DNA of 64,000 bases from DASRDS01 sp035652495 (GTDB lineage Bacteria > Gemmatimonadota > Gemmatimonadetes > Gemmatimonadales > Gemmatimonadaceae), in NCBI GenBank assembly GCA_035652495.1, contig DASRDS010000003.1:1-64000 (forward strand), given 5' to 3'. Of the stretch, positions 1 to 7,460 are shown piece by piece. Position 1 is the stretch's first letter, and each line of letters begins with the position of its first letter. The notes beneath the pieces were generated by a model, which worked only from the letters and a program-made list of their open reading frames with translations, was not told the DNA's origin and searched no databases. The position numbers were made by a program, and so were the translations under genes.

Positions 1-2
1 CC

Positions 3-512
3 GGAGGGCCGCTGTCCGTCTTCGCGGAGACGACCCTGTTCCGGCCCCTCGGCATCCGCCAATACCGGTGGCGCCGAGGTCCGCGGGGCGAGGGCGTCGG
101 GCAAGGGAATCTCTCGATCTCCCTGCGAGACATGGCGCGCATCGGCGACTTGTATCTCAATGGCGGCCTACGCGATGGCCATCGCATCGTGAGCGCACGC
201 TACGTGGCGCAGGCGCTGGCGTCACTCGTGCCCATCAGCGCGAGCGACCCTTATGCCGACGCATATGGATACATGTGGTACACGAAGTCCTACGATCGGA
301 ACGGTGACACGATCGTCGTTCACTTCGCGTCCGGCAATGGCGGCAACAAGATCTACATCGTGCCCCGGGACAGTCTCACGATCGCCATCACCTCGAGCGC
401 GTACAATACCCGCTACGGACAACGTCGCTCGGAGCAAATCTTGAAACAGATTCTCGCGATCGTTCAGATAAACGACGGCGTGACCCGAAGATCCGCTACA
501 CCAGCGAGCTAG
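3..512 (+). CDS. Serine hydrolase (class C beta-lactamase family), C-terminal part
   Basis: Open from the left edge without a start, so the N-terminal part with the SxxK nucleophile motif lies outside the window. The visible ~169 residues look like the end of a PF00144 serine hydrolase: a 'FAETTLFRPLGI' segment followed by 'GNLSISLRDMARIGDLYLNGG', then a strand reading 'GYMWYT' and a late 'HFASGNGGNKIYIVP' segment where these enzymes carry their H/K-x-G-like active-site edge. The family covers beta-lactamases, esterases and D-aminopeptidases, usually exported; the substrate cannot be told. Its TAG stop shares the palindrome CTAG with the stop of the converging MarR gene. Confidence 0.75.
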   Translation, partial: GGPLSVFAETTLFRPLGIRQYRWRRGPRGEGVGQGNLSISLRDMARIGDLYLNGGLRDGHRIVSARYVAQALASLVPISASDPYADAYGYMWYTKSYDRNGDTIVVHFASGNGGNKIYIVPRDSLTIAITSSAYNTRYGQRRSEQILKQILAIVQINDGVTRRSATPAS

Positions 513-964
513 TGTTCCTCCGCGACGGCCTCGTTGAAGGCCCGCAAGCCATCCAGCAGTGCTCTCAACCGATCACGGCCGATGAGCAGACCATACTGTC
601 GCTCGAGGTCCGCCATCAATTCGAGGCTCTCCCGCATGAGTTTGGCCCCGGCCTTCGTCAGCCTGAGCATTCTTTCACGCCCATCGGCGGGGTTACCCAC
701 GACGTGGATATAGCCTGCTTCCTCGAGGTCGCCCGCTAACCGACCCATCGCCTGCTTGGTCACGCACGCGCGCTCGGCCGTCTCGCTGACGGTCCCGCCA
801 GCAAGCGGCATGTTGGAGAGCAGCGTGGTGTGCGTGGAGCGCAGGCTACTATAGCCGCGCGCGTGCAGACCCTCGACCACATCATGATTCACGATGCGAG
901 CGGCGCGGAGCAGCAGCTGGCGCATGTTCCGGCTCCTCGCCTCCTCACGCCGGTGTTGCGACAT
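509..964 (-). CDS. MarR-family transcriptional regulator
   Basis: 151 residues, normal MarR length. A winged helix-turn-helix is visible at about residues 55-110: 'GTVSETAERACVTKQAMGRL' is the recognition-helix region, and 'VGNPADGRERMLRLTKAG' is the wing with the D-x-R motif conserved in this family. MarR proteins bind DNA as dimers and usually respond to small aromatic ligands. A second in-frame Met at residue 14 is an equally possible start. The gene diverges from the cupin gene at 1021, across a ~55-bp gap, so that gene is the likeliest target. Confidence 0.85.
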   Translation of the reverse strand: MSQHRREEARSRNMRQLLLRAARIVNHDVVEGLHARGYSSLRSTHTTLLSNMPLAGGTVSETAERACVTKQAMGRLAGDLEEAGYIHVVGNPADGRERMLRLTKAGAKLMRESLELMADLERQYGLLIGRDRLRALLDGLRAFNEAVAEEH

Positions 965-1020
965 ATAGGAACCTCAGGTTACCATTTACACGCAGATTAT
1001 CCGTTTCCGGGAGAACCGCA

Positions 1021-1362
1021 ATGGGCAAGCAACATTTTATCTCGCCGGGCGATAGCGCCTGGACGACGATCGACTTCCTGCCGGGTGTGGAGCTGCTACC
1101 GCTCGCGCAACCCGTGGCGGACGGTTCCATCCATCGCGCCCGACTGGCGGCGGGGACTATCATCCCCGTCCACGTTCATCCGGCCGATGAATTCGTGTTC
1201 GTCCTGTCGGGCACGGTCGAAACCGGCGGACGGCGCTGTGAGGCGGGCACGTTCTGGACTACGCCTGCCGGCACGCAGCAGGGGCCGCACATTGCCCACA
1301 CCGCTGTCGAACTGCTCACCGTGCGTCTGGGAGCGATGGGACCGTTTGGCGAACGTGCCTGA
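1021..1362 (+). CDS. Small cupin-domain protein (ChrR-like cupin)
   Basis: 113 residues forming one cupin barrel. The metal-binding motif 1 is visible as 'PVHVHPADEFVFVLSG' (two His plus Glu), and a motif 2-like His region as 'QQGPHIAHT'. The ATG is preceded by a GGGAGAA ribosome-binding site at good spacing, which supports the start. It faces away from the MarR gene and may be controlled by it. Single-domain cupins of this type include anti-sigma ChrR-like domains and small metal-dependent enzymes; the function is not assignable. Confidence 0.75.
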   Translation: MGKQHFISPGDSAWTTIDFLPGVELLPLAQPVADGSIHRARLAAGTIIPVHVHPADEFVFVLSGTVETGGRRCEAGTFWTTPAGTQQGPHIAHTAVELLTVRLGAMGPFGERA

Positions 1363-1376
1363 TCTCGGACATCACA

Positions 1377-1904
1377 TCACGCTTTGGGCTTTGCCGTAGG
1401 CGGAAGGATGCCGTTCAGCCGAAGGTAGATGGCCAACTGGCTGTAATGGTCGTACCAGTCAGCCGCGGTAATCATCATCATCCAGGCTCGGGTGGCGGTC
1501 TTGCCCCCGAACGAAGGTATCTGCTCACCGAGCTTGGAGTCGTCGACCGCCGCGAGTGCCTGAGCGCAGAAGTCGAACGTCTCCTTTAACCTGGCGGTCA
1601 ACGCGTCCTTGCCGGCCGTCGAATCCACCTTGGTTCGCGTCGGGGCCTTCTGCCCGGAGAGGTCGCCGCAGAAATAATCGTTGTAGAAGGCCAGATGATC
1701 GATGATGTGGGCGAAGCTGTTCTCGGCCGGCGTCGGTTTGAACCCGTACTTGTCGGCCGGCATGAGATCGGCCGCGGCCATCAGGACCTTCGCTCGGCTC
1801 GTCGCGATATCGCGCAGGGCGTCGGCCGTGGGACTGCCCTGTCCGGCGACGAGACGTGGGAACAGGGCGATCGCAAGGGTCACTGCGTATGTGCGCACGC
1901 GCAT
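1377..1904 (-). CDS. DinB-family protein, exported
   Basis: 175 residues with a signal peptide ('VTLAIALFPRLVAGQ' followed by a short linker). The body has the DinB/YfiT four-helix pattern, including 'AENSFAHIIDHLAFYNDYFCG', with the His that normally starts the metal triad, and the late 'WMMMITAADWYDHYSQLAIYLRLNGI' with the second His pair (DHY). DinB-like proteins are metal-binding and often act as thiol transferases or hydrolases; exported versions are frequent in Gemmatimonadota and Acidobacteriota. It lies 14 bp downstream of the ADOP permease gene on the same strand. Confidence 0.8.
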   Translation of the reverse strand: MRVRTYAVTLAIALFPRLVAGQGSPTADALRDIATSRAKVLMAAADLMPADKYGFKPTPAENSFAHIIDHLAFYNDYFCGDLSGQKAPTRTKVDSTAGKDALTARLKETFDFCAQALAAVDDSKLGEQIPSFGGKTATRAWMMMITAADWYDHYSQLAIYLRLNGILPPTAKPKA

Positions 1905-1918
1905 TGTCGGATACCTGG

Positions 1919-4435
1919 TTATTCGGACTGGAGGATGGTGATGGGATCGAGGCGCATGGCACGAAGCGCCGGGACATAGCTGGCGGCCAGCGCGACAGCG
2001 GTGAGGACGAGGGTGACGCCGGCGAAGGTGGGGATGTCGGTAGGCGACACGCCGTAGAGGAGCCCGGCCATGAGGCGCGAGACGATGAGCGCACCGACCA
2101 ACCCTATCGCCGCGCCGGCGGCGGCGAGACGGAGTCCCCGGCGCAGGACCATCGCGAGGATATCGCCTTTTTGAATTCCCAGCGCGAGGCGAATCGCGAA
2201 CTCCCGTTTTTGTTCGTTCACCACAAAGGAGATCGTGCCGTAGATGCCCAGTCCGGCGAGCAGCAAGGCCGTGGCCGCGAAGAACCCCACCATTTCCATC
2301 GAGAATCGCCTGACCGAGAGCGAGGCGGAGATGACGTCGTCCATGGTCTCGGCACCGAAGATGGGCAGTTCCGGGTCGACGGACTGAATCTGCTGGCGAA
2401 CTTGCGCGGGGATGGCTCGCGGATCGAGTTGTCCGCGAAGAAAGACGGCCCGCCCTTGGAGGCCCCGCTGGTTCGCGCTGGCCTGGAAGGCGCGCTGGTA
2501 CAGGCTGAGATAGACCTGCGGAGCGACCGCTTCGCCCAAGGATTCCGTGCGAGCATCCCCAACCACGCCGACGATCGTGGTCCAGGCGGGGCTCGGAGAC
2601 CCGCCCGGCCCGATGAGGTGGACACGTTTGCCCAACGGATCCTGGCCCGGCCAGTAGGCGCGAGCCGCGGCCCGATTAATGACCGCGATCTGGGGCGTAA
2701 ACTCGAGGTCCTGGTCGGTGAACGTACGTCCGCCCTCGAGCGGGATGCCCAAGAGATGGAAGTATTCGGGCGTAACGAGGGCACCACCGATCGCGGGAGC
2801 TTCGATGACCTTCGTCCCGACGCCTTCGCGAAGCAAGGCGAGTGGCACCAGATCGCCCTTGCTGTGATCCAGCGGAAGCGCGCCCGCGTTGCCGATCGCC
2901 ACTTCTTCCACGCCCGGCAGGTTTCGGGTGCGACGAAGAATCTCGCGCAGCAAGACCGCTTCCTGCGTGGCGGTGTGATAGATATCCGCCGTGGAGTCGT
3001 TCGGTCGAGGCAGCCAGCTCTGAACGACCATCACGCCGCTCGGATTGAAACCGGGCCGCACGTTGAACAAGTCCCAAAAGCTGCGCAAGAGAAGACTGGC
3101 GGCGACCATGAGCACCAAGGAGAGCGCCAATTCGCTGATGACCAGAATCTGGCGGGCACGCGAGCGTTCCTTGGAACCCTTGGAGCCGCGTGAGTCCAGT
3201 CGTAGCGTGCCGATCAAATCAGCACGACTCATGAGCCAGGCGGGAGCAAGCCCGCAGATCGTTCCGGCGGCGACGGAGACGGCCACCGCAAAACCCAGCA
3301 CGCTCCATCCCACTCCGATGTCGTTGAGGCGCGGGAGACTCTCCGGGACAAGTCGCAGCAGGACACCCTGGGCGCCAAAGAGAATGGCGAAACCCGCGAT
3401 GCCGCCGAGCAGGAACAGCAGAAGAATCTCGATCAGCAGCGCTCGCATGAGGCGCGTGCGCTGCGCGCCCAAAGCCAGGCGAACCGTGACCTCGCGACCG
3501 CGCGCGCTGGCCCTGGCGAGCAGCAGATTGGCGACGTTGACGCAACTGATCAGGAGGACCAATCCGACCGCGCCGAACAGGAGTATGAGCGATTGGTGCA
3601 CGCTGGCGACGACGCTTTCGCTGAGCGGAATCAACTGCACGGTCCACGCGACCTTGGTCGGATAGTCCGCCGGATATTCCTTTTTCAGCGACGCCACCAG
3701 CGCATCGAGGCGCCGCCGCGCGGCTGTAATCGAGACACCGGGGTTCAAGCGCGCGGTGACCGCTCGACGCTGACGGACCTCGCGCTGCACCGGAAACCCT
3801 TCGCCATGAAACCCCGCGCCCAGCCACATCTCGACATTCTGCTCGTCGCTGGTTGAGCCCTGATCGCGAAAACCCCGCGGCATGACGCCCACGATCTGAT
3901 AGGGGTCGTTGTCCAGGCGAAGCGTTTTCCCGATGATGGTCGGATCGGCTCCGAACTCCCGTCTCCACAGCCCGTCGCTGATCACGACCTGCAGGTTGTA
4001 GCCGGGCGTCACATCGCGCGGATCGAATGTGTGACCCAACTGGGCGCTGACACCGAGGACCGCGAAGTAATTTGGGGAAACAGCCTTGAAGCTGAGACGC
4101 TCGGGGTGCGCGCCGCCGGTGAGGTTCGTGCTGGCGCCGTGGCTGGCGAGCGCCACGGATTGGAAGATCCCGGAGCTCTCGAGGTCTCTCCATTCGGGGA
4201 TGGAGATGCCAACCTCCTTCGCGCCCGTGCCCAGAAGATCGTCCTCGATGTGAACGAGCTCGGTGGGATTCGGGTACGGCAACGGGTGCAGCAGCGTGGC
4301 GTCGATGACGCTATAGATCGCCGTCGTGGCGCCGATGCCAAGCGCCATGGTGGCGATGGCAATGAACGAGAATCCCGGAGATCTCAGCAGCACGCGAATC
4401 GCGTACCGCAGGTCGAAGAGCAGATGCGCAGTCAT
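1919..4435 (-). CDS. ADOP-type ABC permease (MacB/FtsX-like, duplicated)
   Basis: 838 residues. The order is an N-terminal transmembrane helix ('FSFIAIATMALGIGATTAIYSVID'), a MacB periplasmic core domain (~50-260), a three-helix FtsX domain (~285-400), a further helix near 430, a second periplasmic domain (~460-690), and a second FtsX domain (~715-830) ending 'RAMRLDPITILQSE'. The near-internal duplication is the mark of 'acidobacterial duplicated orphan permeases', which lack a dedicated ATPase gene alongside. Substrate unknown; MacB relatives export peptides, lipids or toxins. Its ATG overlaps the RidA stop codon by 4 nt (ATGA), so translation is probably coupled. Confidence 0.88.
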   Translation of the reverse strand: MTAHLLFDLRYAIRVLLRSPGFSFIAIATMALGIGATTAIYSVIDATLLHPLPYPNPTELVHIEDDLLGTGAKEVGISIPEWRDLESSGIFQSVALASHGASTNLTGGAHPERLSFKAVSPNYFAVLGVSAQLGHTFDPRDVTPGYNLQVVISDGLWRREFGADPTIIGKTLRLDNDPYQIVGVMPRGFRDQGSTSDEQNVEMWLGAGFHGEGFPVQREVRQRRAVTARLNPGVSITAARRRLDALVASLKKEYPADYPTKVAWTVQLIPLSESVVASVHQSLILLFGAVGLVLLISCVNVANLLLARASARGREVTVRLALGAQRTRLMRALLIEILLLFLLGGIAGFAILFGAQGVLLRLVPESLPRLNDIGVGWSVLGFAVAVSVAAGTICGLAPAWLMSRADLIGTLRLDSRGSKGSKERSRARQILVISELALSLVLMVAASLLLRSFWDLFNVRPGFNPSGVMVVQSWLPRPNDSTADIYHTATQEAVLLREILRRTRNLPGVEEVAIGNAGALPLDHSKGDLVPLALLREGVGTKVIEAPAIGGALVTPEYFHLLGIPLEGGRTFTDQDLEFTPQIAVINRAAARAYWPGQDPLGKRVHLIGPGGSPSPAWTTIVGVVGDARTESLGEAVAPQVYLSLYQRAFQASANQRGLQGRAVFLRGQLDPRAIPAQVRQQIQSVDPELPIFGAETMDDVISASLSVRRFSMEMVGFFAATALLLAGLGIYGTISFVVNEQKREFAIRLALGIQKGDILAMVLRRGLRLAAAGAAIGLVGALIVSRLMAGLLYGVSPTDIPTFAGVTLVLTAVALAASYVPALRAMRLDPITILQSE

Positions 4436-4809
4436 CGCGCGATGACGTCCAGCTCGACGGCGGCGCCCAGAGGCAGGGCCGCGACGGCCACGGTGGTCCG
4501 CGCCGGATGCGGCGCGCTGAACTGGCGCCCATACACTTCATTCATGGCGCCATACTCCGTTATGTCCGTCAGGTACACCGTGACTTTGACGACATTCTCC
4601 AGCGTGAGGTGGGCCGCCCGGAGCGTCGCTTCGATATTGCGAAAGATCCGCTCGGTCTGCGCCGCGACGTCGCCGGTGATGAGCTTCCCGGTCACGGGAT
4701 CTTGCGCGACCTGGCCGCTCAGGTACGTGATGTCGCCGACGCGGACGGCGGGCGAAAATGGTCCGACGGGTTTGGCGATGGTATCGGTGGTGATGGCGGT
4801 TCTGGGCAT
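4432..4809 (-). CDS. RidA-family enamine/imine deaminase
   Basis: 125 residues. The start was set at the Met of 'MPRTAITTDTIAKPVGPFSPAV' because the family begins there; the upstream extension looks random. Family signatures are 'GPFSPAVRVGDITYLSGQV', 'QTERIFRNIEATLRAAHLTLENVVKVTVYLTD' and a final 'VAVAALPLGAAVELDVIA', where the usual active-site Arg is part of 'ARTTVAV'. RidA proteins hydrolyse reactive enamines and imines made by PLP enzymes. Here the gene sits between a secreted NTF2-like protein and an ADOP permease, suggesting a multi-gene operon running from 5312 down to 1377. Confidence 0.85.
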   Translation of the reverse strand: MPRTAITTDTIAKPVGPFSPAVRVGDITYLSGQVAQDPVTGKLITGDVAAQTERIFRNIEATLRAAHLTLENVVKVTVYLTDITEYGAMNEVYGRQFSAPHPARTTVAVAALPLGAAVELDVIAR

Positions 4810-4817
4810 GGTGAGAC

Positions 4818-5312
4818 TCAGCGTAGCGTCTCTGGGATGCGCTCGGTCGCTGACTCGGCCTCCCAGTAGACGCTCAAGATCTTCCACCGCCCGCCATCGA
4901 GTGTGAGCTGGGCGCCATTGGTGCCGCGCTTGGCGACTGGCGCATCCATACTGGGCCGGATCTCGTAGGTGCACTCCACCTGGGCCCAGTGACCCCACGT
5001 CTGCGTCTCATGGTGCGTGCAGCTCTCGAAGAACCCCTTCTGCTCCCAACTGTCGATTGCCCCGTCGAGCGCCTCGTGCGCGTCCTTCGTGACGACCGAG
5101 TCCCCCGTCACGAACCAGAAGCGCGCTTGAGGATGGAACAAGCCGTTGATGTGCGCACGATCACGCTTCTGGCCCATCGGGCCTGAGATGGCAGCGAGGA
5201 AGTCATCGAACGTCGCCGCCGGGCCGGCATCGGTCGAAGCGACAAGCGTGAAACCCTGGTACCCGACGGAGATCAGCGCGACTGCCGCAAGGGAGAGATG
5301 CTTGATCGTCAT
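4818..5312 (-). CDS. Exported NTF2-like (SnoaL-type) protein
   Basis: 164 residues from the Met of 'MTIKHLSLAAVALISVGYQG', which gives a clear signal peptide; the longer reading with 17 extra residues runs into the conserved leader and is less likely. The mature part matches the NTF2-like fold: an initial helix 'TFDDFLAAISGPMGQKRDR', 'LFHPQARFWFV', and a final 'DGGRWKILSVYWEAES' strand pair. Function unknown. A paralogue, now frameshifted, sits at 37476-38079 beside a broken response regulator, so the two loci share ancestry. The 75-nt region just upstream is duplicated in front of the gene at 6664. Confidence 0.75.
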   Translation of the reverse strand: MTIKHLSLAAVALISVGYQGFTLVASTDAGPAATFDDFLAAISGPMGQKRDRAHINGLFHPQARFWFVTGDSVVTKDAHEALDGAIDSWEQKGFFESCTHHETQTWGHWAQVECTYEIRPSMDAPVAKRGTNGAQLTLDGGRWKILSVYWEAESATERIPETLR

Positions 5313-5315
5313 ATG

Positions 5316-5390
5316 GCCAATGTAGAATTCGAGCGGCGCGCGGAAAGGACGAACTAACCACATTAGAGGATTGTCATATCTCTCTCATGG
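5316..5390 (-). promoter_or_regulatory. Duplicated leader with 27-bp operator-like palindrome (copy 1)
   Basis: About 75 nt nearly identical to 6667-6745. The shared parts include GGCCAATGTAGAATTCGA near the gene and ATTAGAGGATTGTCAT further out. Within it ATTAGAG (5362-5368) and CTCTCAT (5382-5388) form an imperfect inverted repeat spanning exactly 27 bp. The same spacing is seen at 6715-6741 and at 38208-38234. It lies upstream of the NTF2-like gene and partly overlaps the end of the lipoprotein gene. Probable binding site of the OmpR-type regulator at 6786; inference. Confidence 0.6.
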
Positions 5391-5801
5391 TCGCAGGGTG
5401 CGCTGACCGACCAGCGGCGTCAACGTGGATTCGGAAAGCGCCTGCGTGATTCGGAACACGATCCGATCGCCTTCGTCGAGCGTGACCTCATCGGTGAGGT
5501 ACGTTTCGGGGCGGCCGATGAGCCGCACATATAATTGCGCGCGCCCGTCGGCGAACACGTGCCTCGACACCGCGATAACGAGCGTGCTCAGTCCTGGAAC
5601 GAATCCGATTTGCACGCGTTGCCCACCGTTGTAAGCGTATACCATCGCATCATGAAACCCCGTGTTCGAGATAGTGAGCGATGTCGTATCGACCGGAGGG
5701 GCGGTGGGTTGGTGAGTCGCCGGTGGCAGGCAGGCCGTGGCGAGGGTTGCCGCAACCAACGCGGCGATGGCACGTCTGTACGACATAAGCCGTTTCCTCA
5801 T
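5385..5801 (-). CDS. Small lipoprotein of unknown function
   Basis: 138 residues with a basic start, hydrophobic helix and lipobox 'TLATAC', so the mature protein begins at Cys and is lipid-anchored. The rest (about 110 residues) is beta-rich: 'LTISNTGFHDAMVYAYNGGQRVQIGFVPG', then 'YLTDEVTLDEGDRIVFRI'. No family recognised. The start at 5801 overlaps the stop of the metallo-hydrolase gene as ATGA, which favours it over the internal Met at 5786. It is co-transcribed with that hydrolase. Confidence 0.65.
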   Translation of the reverse strand: MRKRLMSYRRAIAALVAATLATACLPPATHQPTAPPVDTTSLTISNTGFHDAMVYAYNGGQRVQIGFVPGLSTLVIAVSRHVFADGRAQLYVRLIGRPETYLTDEVTLDEGDRIVFRITQALSESTLTPLVGQRTLRP

Positions 5802-6664
5802 TGATAAGCGCGTGGTCCCGACGCGGGCTGGTAAGCCGCCTTCGCGCTGACGACCAGAATGTCCGGGGCCAGGAAGCGCGGATACTGCTGCTTCATGGCG
5901 GCGACCAGCGCATCCGGATCCTCGGCCGTGGCTCGCGCGGCGTCGAAGGCGTTGAGGTAGGCGTGCATCGTGACCAGCACGGCCGGATCATTCGTCGCGC
6001 CCGGGCGTTTGTGACCGGCGATGACGACCGTCGGTTGGAGCGCGGCGATGCGCTCGAGTGACCGGTGCCACCGGCCCAGTGTGACCGCATCCGATGCGGG
6101 CAGCCGGGGATGGACGTCGTTGAAGACGATGTCGCCGGCGATCACGGCGCGGAGCGACGGAATCCAGACGAAGCTGTTCGACGGGTGGCGTACGTCGCCT
6201 TGCTCGTCCGGGTGGATCACGATCTCGTGCCCGTCGACCGTGAACGTCGTGCTTGGTAGCAGCTCCGGCATGATGAGATGATCCGGAGCTTGATCGGGAA
6301 GTCGCTTCTTGAAGCGCTGGTACTCGACCGGCGACCGCTTGGCGTAATACGCGAGTCCGGCCATCGTCATGTACACCGGCGTGCCGGGAAACCGGTCGAG
6401 GAACGCCGCCACGCCGAAATAATGATCCGGATGGGGATGCGTGATGAAGATCGCCTTGAGCTTCGTACCCGTCGCGGCGATCTGATCGATTTCCCCGCTG
6501 ACATCGCGCTTCAGGAAGCCGGCATCGATGAGGATCGATTCCATGGGTCCGGCGATCAGGGTCGAGTTCACGTACTGTGTCGAGCTGTTTCTCGTGGTGA
6601 ATTGGACGAGGTGCAGCCGCAGCAGCGTGGCCGTAACCGTCAGCATAGTCTCCATCGATCGCAT
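5798..6664 (-). CDS. Metallo-beta-lactamase-fold hydrolase
   Basis: 288 residues. The metal-binding HxHxDH motif is visible as 'THPHPDHYFG' near residue 77, followed by 'AGDIVFNDVHP' (bridging Asp) and 'IAGHKRPG' (last His), the standard order of an MBL-fold enzyme. The N-terminal 15 residues are hydrophobic but are not a clean signal peptide. The substrate cannot be named; relatives act on lactones, glutathione conjugates or beta-lactams. The gene starts the minus-strand operon, diverges from the response-regulator gene at 6786, and has the conserved 75-nt leader with the 27-bp operator just upstream. Confidence 0.85.
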   Translation of the reverse strand: MRSMETMLTVTATLLRLHLVQFTTRNSSTQYVNSTLIAGPMESILIDAGFLKRDVSGEIDQIAATGTKLKAIFITHPHPDHYFGVAAFLDRFPGTPVYMTMAGLAYYAKRSPVEYQRFKKRLPDQAPDHLIMPELLPSTTFTVDGHEIVIHPDEQGDVRHPSNSFVWIPSLRAVIAGDIVFNDVHPRLPASDAVTLGRWHRSLERIAALQPTVVIAGHKRPGATNDPAVLVTMHAYLNAFDAARATAEDPDALVAAMKQQYPRFLAPDILVVSAKAAYQPASGPRAYQ

Positions 6665-6666
6665 GC

Positions 6667-6745
6667 GGCCAATGTAGAATTCGAACGGCGCGACGACAGA
6701 TCGAAGCTGACCACATTAGAGGATTGTCATTCCTCCCTCATGGTG
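6667..6745. promoter_or_regulatory. Duplicated leader with 27-bp operator-like palindrome (copy 2)
   Basis: Second copy of the leader seen at 5316-5390. ATTAGAG at 6715-6721 and CCCTCAT at 6735-6741 again span 27 bp. It sits between divergent genes, 45 bp from the start of the response regulator (6786) and 50 bp from the MBL-fold hydrolase gene (6664), where an autoregulatory site of a two-component system is expected. A third site, with perfect arms ATTAGAG and CTCTAAT, lies at 38208-38234 in front of a decayed copy of the same regulator. Confidence 0.65.
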
Positions 6746-6785
6746 GCGGGCTGCCGGGCAGAACGGTCCCGCCATAGGTTAAAGC

Positions 6786-7460
6786 ATGCAGGTTCTGGTG
6801 GTGGAAGATGACCGCGACTTGCGGCGGTTCTTGAGCAAAGCTCTCCGCGAGGAGGGCTATGGCGTGGACGAGGCCGAGTCGGGTGATCGCGCATTGGATC
6901 GTGCGCTCGACGCCAAGTACAACTGCATCATCCTCGACGTCATGCTGCCGGGTCGCAACGGATTCGACGTCGTGACCGAGCTGCGGTCGCGGGGCGTGTT
7001 CACGCCGGTGCTCATGCTGACCGCGAAGGACGAGTTGGAGTCGCGCGTGCGAGGTCTGGATGCCGGGGCGGACGATTACCTGACCAAACCGTTCGACTTG
7101 GCCGAGCTGCTCGCGCGGCTCCACGCCTTGATCCGTCGCGCGGAGCTTCGCCACAAGGATGCGACCTTGAGCGTCGGGAGCCTGACGCTGGATCCCCTGA
7201 AGCGGGAAGTCACGCAGGGCGGCCGCAGGGTGGACCTGAGTGCGCGAGAGTTCGCCCTACTGGAGTTTCTGATGCGGAACGTGGGCCGCACGGTTTCTCG
7301 GTCTCGCATCGCCGAGGCCGTCTGGAACTACCAGTTCGATCCCGAGACCAACGTCGTCGATGTGTACGTTAATTATCTCCGCAAGAAACTGTTCTTCGGA
7401 AAACGCATCACCCCGATTCAAACGGTGCGCGGCACCGGCTATCGGCTCGATCCGCCGTGA
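6786..7460 (+). CDS. OmpR/PhoB-type response regulator
   Basis: 224 residues. The receiver domain has the acidic pair D8/D9 in 'VVEDDRD', the phospho-acceptor D51 in 'IILDVMLPG', T79 in 'MLTAKDE' and K101 in 'YLTKPFD'. The C-terminal winged helix (~130-222) contains the recognition helix region 'DVYVNYLRKKL' and the ending 'IQTVRGTGYRL'. It overlaps the kinase gene by 4 nt (GTGA), the usual coupling of a two-component pair. A broken copy of this gene at 38243-38485 keeps clear nucleotide identity. Likely regulates itself and the divergent operon through the 27-bp palindrome. Confidence 0.93.
   Translation: MQVLVVEDDRDLRRFLSKALREEGYGVDEAESGDRALDRALDAKYNCIILDVMLPGRNGFDVVTELRSRGVFTPVLMLTAKDELESRVRGLDAGADDYLTKPFDLAELLARLHALIRRAELRHKDATLSVGSLTLDPLKREVTQGGRRVDLSAREFALLEFLMRNVGRTVSRSRIAEAVWNYQFDPETNVVDVYVNYLRKKLFFGKRITPIQTVRGTGYRLDPP

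Noticed and set aside
1856..3193. Long plus-strand reading frame opposite the ADOP gene
   Set aside because: Antisense shadow of the permease; rich in charged residues and without any motif.
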